DNA from: a virus
Strand: one strand, 5' to 3'
DNA: 27,985 nt
IMG/VR virus record: IMGVR_UViG_3300045125_000044
Span: 1 to 27,985 of that record
Under the pieces are notes generated by a model. That model ran no database searches. It was given only the letters and a program-made list of their open reading frames with translations, and was not told the DNA's origin. The first letter of the stretch is position 1; each line of letters starts with the position of its first letter. This document shows, piece by piece, positions 1-5,495 of the stretch. The position numbers and the translations under genes are program-made.

Positions 1-168
1 ACAGGCGTTGCGTGCGTAAAGTTGGGCCGTAAATTCATTGGCATTGAGATCGAGCGCAGTACTTCGACATTGCCTGCGCGCATTGAGGAAGCGTGGAAAC
101 AGCCACGCCTGTTCGACGAGCCAAAGCCTAAAACGGTTCAGTTGGGATTGTTGGAGGACAAGCCATGA
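1..168 (+). CDS. DNA methyltransferase, C-terminal fragment
   Basis: This is the end of a gene cut by the left edge of the window. The visible start, TGVACVKLGRKFIGIEIE, followed in a shifted frame by YFDIACA and then RIEEAWKQPRLF, is the C-terminal signature of phage-type N6-adenine/N4-cytosine DNA methyltransferases, where the SAM-binding strand sits near a GxxxVACxxLGRxFIGIE segment. The catalytic motif lies outside the window, so the modified base cannot be stated. Two small deletions (one base near 58, two bases near 83) appear to have garbled about eight residues while leaving the frame restored. The stop overlaps the next start as ATGA, so it heads a plus-strand operon. In phages such enzymes usually act as orphan methylases that protect the DNA from host restriction; that role is inferred here. 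Confidence 0.8.
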   Translation, partial: TGVACVKLGRKFIGIEIERSTSTLPARIEEAWKQPRLFDEPKPKTVQLGLLEDKP

Positions 169-384
169 CCCCCAAGACAAAGCTTATAATCTACGCGAAT
201 ACGCAAGGGCGCGCCTGGGCAGAACAAACACGCCGCGACTGCGCTATGCTGCTCTCAGACGCAGCCGACACTATCGAGCGCCAGGCCGCGCGGATCGCGG
301 GAGTTGGAGGAGAAGATCGCCGCCACTGGAGCAAACCCCATGACCGACCTATGGACAATACCAACTCCCCGGCGCTCCGTCTGA
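165..384 (+). CDS. Small conserved phage protein with C-terminal coiled coil
   Basis: A short protein of about 72 residues starts on the ATGA overlap with the methyltransferase. It reads MTPKTKLIIYANTQGRAWAE, then a helix DAADTIERQAARIA. After one extra base in the GCGGGAG stretch near 300 it continues as ELEEKIAATGANP, which joins the helix into a plausible coiled coil. In that frame the next stop is at 382-384. Function unknown. It resembles the small helical proteins that often lie between early phage genes, but no family can be named. The tail beyond about residue 58 is uncertain because it overlaps the next gene. Confidence 0.55.
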
Positions 385-650
385 TAGCGGCGCTAGAAAA
401 TGACGTACTGCTACGCGGACAATGGACCGACGGCCACGAGAGGGCTTGTGCGCTTGCGTGGATGAGCCGTGAGGTACGTGACGCGGAAGAAGCGTCCGCC
501 TGTCCTGCCAGCCTCATGCCCCAGTGGGCCGCTGAGGTCATTCCGTGGATGGACGACGCGCCAAGTGCAGAGGCATGGCCAGGACTGATGCGGCGTCTTG
601 GCGGCCTGATCGACCGTGCAACGCCTAGGTCTGGTCGCGACGTCTCCTAG
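351..650 (+). CDS. Conserved hypothetical protein, 99 aa
   Basis: An open frame of 99 codons. A Shine-Dalgarno-like GGAG near 328 fits better with an ATG at 340, so a one-base error may hide a slightly earlier start. The protein has a strongly patterned core: GQWTDGHERACALAWMSREV, a DAEEASACPASLMPQW segment, then VIPWMDDAPSAEAWPGLMRR. The pairing of an ASACPASxMPxW motif with a downstream PWxDDxxSxEAWPxxxRR motif is a pattern I have seen in small proteins of alphaproteobacterial phages and prophages, but I know no function for it. No membrane segment or signal peptide. It overlaps the preceding gene by about 30 bases. Confidence 0.6.
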   Translation: MDNTNSPALRLIAALENDVLLRGQWTDGHERACALAWMSREVRDAEEASACPASLMPQWAAEVIPWMDDAPSAEAWPGLMRRLGGLIDRATPRSGRDVS

Positions 651-670
651 CGACGTGGTGTCGTATCTCC

Positions 671-1097
671 GTGGCTGAGGCTGTTCAGCACACAACTGAA
701 GCTAATGTTACAGCAGCGTGTGATCGGGTAATAGCCCTGCTTGATCGGTGCCGTAGCGGGCGACGAGCCAACCGATAACGAGTGGGGTGGGCGGAGGCGG
801 CGGCGTGGGGCGGCGAGGGCTGCGTGGGCGGCGGCGGAGGCGTGGGCGGCTGCGCGGGCGGCGGCAGAGGCGGCGGGCGTGGGCTGCGCGGGCGGCGGCG
901 GAGGCGTGGGCGGCTGCGCGGGCGGCGAGAGGCGGCGGAGGCGGGCTGGCAGGGCGGCGGAGGCGGCGGAGGCGGCGTGGGCGTCGAAGGCGTGGGCGTC
1001 GAAGACGGCGGGAGGGGCGGCTGCATCCGACCGTATGGCAACTGCGATGCTCGACGCACTAGAAGCAGAGATTGAGCGGGTGGAGCAAGCACGATGA
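671..1097 (+). CDS. Ala/Trp/Arg-rich repetitive protein
   Basis: The likely product starts at GTG 671 (VAEAVQHTTEANVTAACDRV, then IALLDRC) and ends in a normal helical tail, MATAMLDALEAEIERVEQAR, stopping at 1095-1097 in an ATGA overlap with the next gene. Between these lies a tract of repeated AWAAARAAAEAAW-like units, with Trp spaced every 7-8 residues among Ala, Arg and Glu. The tract is readable only by moving between frames, so indels in the GGC-rich DNA are likely. The repeats would form a long amphipathic helix. Similar AWAAARAA arrays occur in short phage proteins of unknown role. Alternative starts at 741 or in other frames give Gly-rich products, which look like shadows. Confidence 0.55.
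785..1015 (+). repeat. GGC-rich low-complexity tract with ~64-bp direct repeat
   Basis: Almost pure GGC/GCG/GAG composition over about 230 bases. A segment beginning GGAGGCGTGGGCGGCTGCGC at 836 recurs at 900, giving a spacing of 64 bases (63, or 21 codons, if one base is an indel error). The tract lies inside the Ala/Trp-rich gene and encodes its heptad-like array. The composition makes it prone both to sequencing indels and to real slippage. Confidence 0.8.
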
Positions 1098-1520
1098 CTG
1101 ACCCGACCGAATTAGACATAGCTTTTGCTCGCTATCAAAAAGCACTGAATAATTGGCTAAATTTTTCCAACTGGGTTTCCGACGAAAAAGCCACTTTTTG
1201 GCTCTAGCCAAAGACGAAGCGGAAGCCGCATATCGCGCGCTCTTGCCTGCGACGGCGCGCCCTAAGCTGAATCCGTCAAGACCGCAAAATCGTGGCTGCG
1301 CTACGCTATGGAGCGCGTGAAAGAACAATCAACCGTTACGCTGACAGACGATGAGGCGCTTGCCCTGATGGGCGTTCCGCATCTTCGCATCGGGTCGCTT
1401 GTCCTATGCGCCGCTCCGAAGGGCAAAACATGGATCGGAGCCCATGACGGAGAGGGCGGCGAGTTTCTGAGTGCCGACGTTGAGCGCGCCTTGGCAGCAT
1501 TTTACCCGGGAGAATTTCTG
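1094..1520 (+). CDS. Hypothetical protein, two frame segments
   Basis: It starts at ATG 1094 in the ATGA overlap with the preceding gene: MTDPTELDIAFARYQKAL, a helical N-terminus, then WVSDEKATF. A shift near 1195 continues as ALAKDEAEAAYRALLPATAR. Another shift near 1280 brings in AKSWLRYAMERVKEQSTVTL and a compact C-terminal domain with TDDEALALMGVPHLRIGSLV, TWIGAHDGEGGEF and ALAAFYPGEF. In the sequence as given this last frame runs straight into the next gene. Losing one T of the TTT at 1515-1517 would create the common TGATG stop/start. About 140 residues; function unrecognised. Confidence 0.5.
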
Positions 1521-1779
1521 ATGTCGGAAGCTCAGATCGCCGCACTGGAGCAAGCGCGCGTGACCCGCGCCTGGCTTACCACCGCCCTGTTGGCGGCCCT
1601 CTGCGTGGCGCTCTGGTTCTTCGTGGCGCTGGGCGTGGCGATGGAGGGTGCAGCCGCTGACCCGCATCCACCTCGCCGCCGTGATCGTCCTGATGGTATT
1701 CGTCTGGTGGGTCGGCGCCGTGACGATCGTCACTTTCCTAATCGACCTTGCCGCTCCCAAACAAGGACCGGATGCCTGA
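1521..1779 (+). CDS. Small membrane protein, two predicted helices
   Basis: Starts MSEAQIAALEQARVTRAW, then a hydrophobic helix AWLTTALLAALCVALWFFVA. A one-base shift near 1640 leads to a second helix, HLAAVIVLMVFVWWVGAVTI, followed by VTFLIDLAAPKQGPDA and a TGA at 1777-1779. The result is an 85-residue protein with a short cytoplasmic-looking N-terminus and a helical hairpin. It is the last gene of the plus-strand cluster, and its 3' end overlaps the opposing 46-residue membrane gene by 42 bases. A holin or antiholin role is possible from size and topology, but nothing proves it. Confidence 0.55.
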
Positions 1780-1878
1780 CCAAACCTTGTTGAGGAACCA
1801 CTTGGTCGGCGCGGCGAAAAACAAAACAGTGACGACTGCCGCGAGGTAGGTAATTACGTCAACGCCGAAGAAATTCAT
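1738..1878 (-). CDS. 46-residue single-helix membrane protein, holin candidate
   Basis: This short gene is intact. ATG at 1876-1878 is preceded by GGAGCGAGAA, a good ribosome-binding site. The product has one membrane helix, VITYLAAVVTVLFFAAP, followed by a basic, amphipathic tail (TKWFLNKVWSGIRSLFGSGK). It is the last gene of the minus-strand lysis block, just beyond the spanin pair. Its size and position suit a small holin or lysis-associated peptide, but many small phage membrane proteins look alike. Its last 42 bases overlap antiparallel with the end of the plus-strand membrane gene. Confidence 0.6.
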   Translation of the reverse strand: MNFFGVDVITYLAAVVTVLFFAAPTKWFLNKVWSGIRSLFGSGKVD

Positions 1879-1928
1879 TTCTCGCTCCGCAGAAAACAAC
1901 CCAAGCCGCATCGGCGGCCACCACGTAG

Positions 1929-2099
1929 TTAATCAGCCTCGACCGTGCGAGGAGCGTGATATCTGCGCCGGACGCAGAGCCCCGGCAAACAGTCGGCGCG
2001 CGTCACTAGGTCCGCATCCCTCAGAAGATCGCTAGTCTGAGAAGATGCGGGCGGCGACGGGTGCTGGCACGCCATCAGCATCAGACACCCGAGGAGCAT
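1929..2099 (-). CDS. Rz1: Rz1-like outer-membrane spanin lipoprotein
   Basis: In the frame offset from the Rz-like gene, the sequence MLLGCLMLMAC followed by QHPSPPASSQTSDLL forms a lipobox (LMAC) after a hydrophobic stretch, then a short Pro/Ser-rich mature part ending ...PRTVEAD and TAA. The signal peptide is too short if translation starts at ATG 2097. The in-register residues TKLLLP lie just upstream in the Rz frame, so a one-base error probably splits a longer signal such as TKLLLPAAMLLGCLMLMAC. The gene begins inside Rz and runs past its end, a known spanin arrangement. O-spanins join with Rz to fuse the inner and outer membranes during lysis of Gram-negative hosts. Confidence 0.6.
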   Translation of the reverse strand: MLLGCLMLMACQHPSPPASSQTSDLLRDADLVTRADCLPGLCVRRRYHAPRTVEAD

Positions 2100-2345
2100 C
2101 GCGGCGGGGAAGCAATAGCTTCGTCAGCGGAAGCTCTTGACCCGCTTTCCACAGCCGACGAATTGCTTGGACAGTTTCAAGTTGTGCCTCCCTCTCCCTT
2201 GCAGCCGCCCGCTCACGCTCTTCGCGGCGGACTTGTCTTTCTCGCGCTCCACATACCACTTGCCGGCCAGAATGCCCAGCGCCAGGACGATCAGCCAGTC
2301 CGGCAGACGACGCAACCAGTCCATAAACCTGTCCACAATCGTCAT
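2032..2345 (-). CDS. Rz: Rz-like inner-membrane spanin
   Basis: Starts at ATG 2343-2345, overlapping the endolysin stop as ATGA. The N-terminus MTIVDRFMDWLRRLPDW is followed by one membrane helix (WLIVLALGILAGKWYV) and a charged, coiled-coil periplasmic part. A frame change near 2240 joins VEREKDKSAA to ERERAAAREREAQLETVQAI, then RRLWKAGQELPL, ending at 2032. The unshifted frame stops at 2124. The N-in single anchor plus coiled coil, the place immediately after a lysozyme gene, and the lipoprotein gene overlapping the 3' end together make an i-spanin the best reading. About 103 residues, shorter than lambda Rz (153). Confidence 0.65.
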
Positions 2346-3372
2346 TTCAACGGCCTCGTCGCCTTGAGCTGGCCCCACTTCTGCAGCGCCTCGCCGATGC
2401 ACATGACCAAGAAGCCGGCCATCAGCTCGGCGATCACCGGGTCCGAAGCGCCCGTCAGCAGCGCATTGGACCCCGTCCACGTCAGCGCCAGGCGGCCGGC
2501 GACGATCAGGAACAAGCCCCAGAAGCGCCGGGAAAGGAGCATAGACTTGGCGCTCGCCCACGCCGCATCCGGGCCCATAGGCCGCTGCGTTGACCGCCTT
2601 TGCCTGCGCCTCGACGGGCGGGGCTGGCGGTGGTGGTGGGGGCGGCGGCGGTGGAGGAGCTGGCGGCAGTGGAGGTTTGACCGGCTCCGGCTTGGGCGGC
2701 GGCTCAACCACCACCGCAACTGGCGGCGGTGTCGGAGCGGCCGGAATGATCGGCGGCGCTCGGGAACGCCAGCGCGGATCTGCGTCGTGGTGAGATCCTG
2801 CCTTGCTCTCTGGAGGACTTCCTCCAGCGTCGTCGTTTTCGCGAAGTCGATGAAGCCCTTATCGTCCGCCGTCAGTTGAATGAGGTGCGGCGCCGTCGCC
2901 CCCTCCCATGGCAACCCGGACCACATGCACGCCTCGGCCAGGCGGCGGCGGTAAAGCCCGCGCAGGGGCTTGCCTCCGGCACGGCACGCGCGGGGAAATT
3001 CAAGCAGCGCGCCCGGCATAATCGCGTGGCCTTCAGCTTCGCTAACAGCGTCTCTAGGATGCGGCCAAGGTTGTAAACGTAAGACACCAGCGCGTCGAGA
3101 CTGGCCCTGTGTCAGCGGGACCTCGGGTATCTCTCTCCGCACGATCGCTGCGTGCTCTTCCAGCTCGGCCTTCAGGCGCTTGTTGGCCTCAGCGATTGAG
3201 ATTGTATCGCCGGGTTTGACGTCATCCGTGAACCCGTAACCAATGGTCCAGATGCCAGCCGGGCACTGATACGCCACGGGCCTGAACGCCTCGAAGTGGC
3301 GCACCAGCCGGTCGCAATCCTCAGAGACCAGCAGGCTTTCGGAAGCCTTGCGCGGGGTATCTCAATTGCCAT
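2342..3372 (-). CDS. GH24 endolysin with Pro-rich linker and C-terminal membrane helices
   Basis: A muramidase that cuts the N-acetylmuramic acid to N-acetylglucosamine bonds of peptidoglycan. From ATG 3370-3372 the frame shifts after MAIEIPR into RHFEAFRPVAYQCPAGIW, then TIGYGF. This is the GH24 catalytic arrangement E-(8 residues)-C-(5 residues)-T, with Cys at the usual Asp position. A second shift near 3110 carries the domain on through YVYNLGRIL and FPRACRAGGKPLRGLYRRR, with FIDFAKTTTLEEVLQRAR closing it. Next comes a frame with many prolines (EPPPKPEPVKPPLPPAPP and more), then KSMLLSRRFWGLFLIVAG, a first hydrophobic helix, and a second around IAELMAGFLVMCIGEALQ. It ends at 2342, coupled to Rz. 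About 340 residues, against about 150-170 for a simple GH24 endolysin. Confidence 0.8.
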
Positions 3373-4344
3373 CGCCGTCTCCGTCCGGTTTCACGCCTGT
3401 TTTCTGCGCCTCGCTGGCATAGGTGATCAGCCGCCGCATCTTCGCCTTGGCCGAATGCGCGTCCGCCCGCAGCTCCGACCTCTTGTGCCTTGATCCGCTT
3501 CGACATGGCAATCTGAACACTCAGCAGGGCTTGCGCGCCGACCGATCCGCAAAGCTCCAGCAGGATGACCCAGAACAATGCGAACGCATCCCGGAAGGCA
3601 ATCCCGTCCCAACCCTGAATGTAGCGGTCTGGGAAGCGGAAAACGGCTGGCAGGCCAGGATCGCCGACCGCTTCAGCCGAGTGGCGGTTGTGCGGGCCGT
3701 CAGGCGCTCGCCTCCAATCGCCGCGATTTGTTCGTCAAGCGCCGAGAGCTTTTGTCTGGCGTCGGTTTCGTAACTGGCGATCTGCGCCTCGAACTCGCGA
3801 AGGTTGTCATTGCCCGCGATCCCGTCGCTCAGGACCAAGCGCATACTCTCACGGGCGCCGGCCACCAGCCGGTCACGGTCAGCGCGGATCGCGTCCTTTT
3901 CCCTGTCAATCCTGGCCAGGCGGGTGTCGGCGCTGGATCGGTCACCGTCTCAGTTTGCTGCACGCTGGCGGTCTTTCGGTAATGGTAGTCGGACCCTCGG
4001 TCACGAAGCCCAGCGCGGCGACACAGCACGCCAGGAACGCCGTGCCCATATCCCGCGCAGCGTGGCTGTCGCGGTGTGCGGAAGCTTCTGGGCTTTCATC
4101 CAGACGATCGCCAAGCCCCGAAAATTACGAACGTCCTGAACACTACACCCGCGCTCTGGAATGTCAGCTCCATCCCCGGCGGCGCCGGGCCACGGTAAAA
4201 ACTCGCGTCCCATATGTAGAGCGTGGCGCACGCCATGACGATCGCGCCCCACAGCGCCGTCAATGCGATCGTGCTGATGGTGAATGCCGGCATATGATCC
4301 CGCACCCATCGGCCAGCCGTAATCAAGTCATCTCGTAAACTCAT
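3362..4344 (-). CDS. Multi-helix membrane protein with internal coiled coil
   Basis: Starts MSLRDDLITAGRWVRDHMPA with ATG 4342-4344, overlapping the previous stop. The first helix is FTISTIALTALWGAIVMACA; a segment near GVVFRTFVIFGLGDRLDESP crosses a frame change near 4110. A second helix, MGTAFLACCVAALGFVTEG, follows, then a long soluble helical region (RESMRLVLSDGIAGNDNLRE, FEAQIASYETDARQKLSALD). After another shift comes a C-terminal helix, ALFWVILLELCGSVGAQALL, and a charged tail ending in GDGDGN at 3362. Three or four frame changes interrupt it. About 325 residues. No family is recognised. Its position directly upstream of the endolysin suggests a lysis, anti-lysis or envelope role, which is inference only. 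Confidence 0.55.
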
Positions 4345-4700
4345 ACGCCCATCACCCATCCAATGAGGTCCGGCGACTTGACCGCGAGCGCCCAAGCGCC
4401 ACGCCGCCAGCAGAAGCAGATGCGGCGGCATCCTGTTCAGCATCCGTTGCGATGCTGGGCAGAGCTGCCTGCCTGCTGGGCCACCACGTCGGACAGCGCC
4501 TTAAGCGCCCGCTCGACGTCGCCGATCGACGCCTGAACCGCGCGATAGCGGTCCTGGCGCTCATGTGCTCATTGGATATCACGCGTGGCCAAATGCGTGA
4601 CATCCTGCCCGGTCTGCCTGTCGCGAAGATCCTGGCGCAGCAAATCCAGCTCGCGCAGCGAGGCCTTTTGATCGAGCTGTAACCTAACCAGATCATCCAC
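4341..4700 (-). CDS. Small coiled-coil protein with hydrophobic C-terminus
   Basis: Likely start GTG 4698-4700 (VDDLVRLQLDQKASLREL, then DLLRQDLRDRQTGQDVTHLA). The same frame continues after a single in-frame TGA at 4569-4571 with ERQDRYRAVQASIGDVERAL and KALSDVVAQQAGSS, a clear two-part coiled coil. The tail needs two more frame changes near 4440-4400 to read DAAASASAGGVALG and then SPDLIGWVMGV, whose TGA overlaps the next ATG. The in-frame stop is probably a sequencing error. The first gene of the minus-strand lysis block, about 118 residues. Function unknown; a small regulatory membrane protein is one possibility. Confidence 0.5.
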
Positions 4701-4739
4701 CGCGAAGCCCCAGACCAGCAAAACCCTTACCGTAATGCG

Positions 4740-4800
4740 CTTCTAGGGTCTATCAGCGTATTATCACGCAATTGTGATTGGATAAATGGAAAACAGGCGT
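4740..4800. promoter_or_regulatory. Divergent control region with operator-like palindrome
   Basis: The sequence TTATCACGCAATTGTGAT contains ATCAC-N6-GTGAT (4763-4778), a 5-base inverted repeat of the size recognised by phage CI/Cro-type or other helix-turn-helix repressors. A degenerate half-site, TATCAGCG, precedes it at 4751. It is AT-rich compared with its surroundings and lies between the minus-strand lysis block (starting at 4700) and the lone plus-strand membrane gene (4953). A hexamer TTATCA with TAAATG 16 bases on, and GATAAT on the opposite strand, could be promoter elements, but neither is strong. Confidence 0.4.
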
Positions 4801-4952
4801 TCTAGCGCCTGCTTCGGTTAATGACTTGGAAGGCTTTTGTGCGTATCTTGCACATACCGGATGCGGAAACGCAGAGACCGGATTGACAATCAAAGGCCAC
4901 CAGCAAGGGTCAACACCCCTGCCAGCGGCCACACTGAGAAGGACCCTCAGCT

Positions 4953-5444
4953 ATGTACTATGATACACAAAGCCGCGCCATTTGGGCAAGCAATTGTTTA
5001 ATGTGGCTCGCAATCGGGTTTGGCTGTTTGCCTTGGTGGCCAGATGCGCTCGCGCTTGGTAGCATCGCAGAACACCCGATTGACTGGATCGTCGCAGCGG
5101 CCCTCACGGCTGCGCTGATCTCGGTAAGCATGATCCTCAGCGGATGCGTTACACGTTTCGCCGAGGCGGTAGAAAAGCACTACTGGTTGACCGTCAGCCT
5201 CACCATCGTCCTCGGCCTTGTGCTGGTGGCGATCGAGGCCGGGATGACCCACCACAGTCTCGCCTGGCTGGATGCCAGGAAGGATCTGGCCCCTGACTGG
5301 GCGCTATGGGTTATCAGCTTCGGACTGTCTGGCTTCAATGTTTTCGCGCTGTATACATTCGGCCGAGACCTGCAAGAAGCAGACCCGTCCCGAGACGTCA
5401 GCCGGGAAACCCTCGCCCTCCGGCGCTGGCAGAAAGCCGCCTGA
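4953..5444 (+). CDS. Four-helix integral membrane protein
   Basis: An intact 163-residue gene. ATG 4953 follows AGAAGGA at 9 bases, a strong ribosome-binding site. Predicted helices lie at about residues 11-35 (ASNCLMWLAIGFGCLPWWPD), 46-67 (WIVAAALTAALISVSMILSG), 77-97 (YWLTVSLTIVLGLVLVAIEA) and 116-137 (WALWVISFGLSGFNVFALYT), with a polar C-terminal tail rich in Arg and Ser. It stands alone on the plus strand, with its own control region upstream and a terminator directly downstream. That is the layout of a phage moron gene, such as one for superinfection exclusion or lysogenic conversion. No family is recognised, so the role is inference from context. Confidence 0.75.
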   Translation: MYYDTQSRAIWASNCLMWLAIGFGCLPWWPDALALGSIAEHPIDWIVAAALTAALISVSMILSGCVTRFAEAVEKHYWLTVSLTIVLGLVLVAIEAGMTHHSLAWLDARKDLAPDWALWVISFGLSGFNVFALYTFGRDLQEADPSRDVSRETLALRRWQKAA

Positions 5445-5464
5445 TCCAATCCGCTGACGAAAGA

Positions 5465-5495
5465 ACCCCGCCGCTAATCCCGGCGGGGTTTTTTA
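5465..5495. terminator. Rho-independent terminator, probably bidirectional
   Basis: A perfect 10-bp stem (AACCCCGCCG / CGGCGGGGTT) with a seven-base loop is followed on the plus strand by a T run (90-95 of the 5400s). On the minus strand the stem is followed by TTCTTT, a weaker tail. It separates the convergent plus-strand membrane gene (stop 5444) from the tailspike gene (stop 5494-5496), and the tailspike stop lies in the T run. Confidence 0.9.

Noticed and set aside
685-1119. Minus-strand proline-rich frame (PTPSTPTPPPPPPPP)
   Set aside because: This is the complement of the GGC-rich Ala/Trp tract. The plus-strand reading joins ordinary protein on both sides and is coupled to its neighbours.
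2061-2879. 272-codon plus-strand open frame with Trp/Arg-rich tail
   Set aside because: Mirror of the proline-rich endolysin linker and Rz; the WRWWWGRRRWRSW part is the complement of CCN/CCG repeats.
4565-4575. TGA read as selenocysteine or by stop-codon reassignment
   Set aside because: TGA is used as a normal stop in many coupled ATGA junctions here, and no SECIS-like hairpin is visible next to it.
4778-4963. 61-codon plus-strand frame with TTG start upstream of the four-helix gene
   Set aside because: No ribosome-binding site or recognisable content. It overlaps the operator-like site and ends inside the next gene's start.
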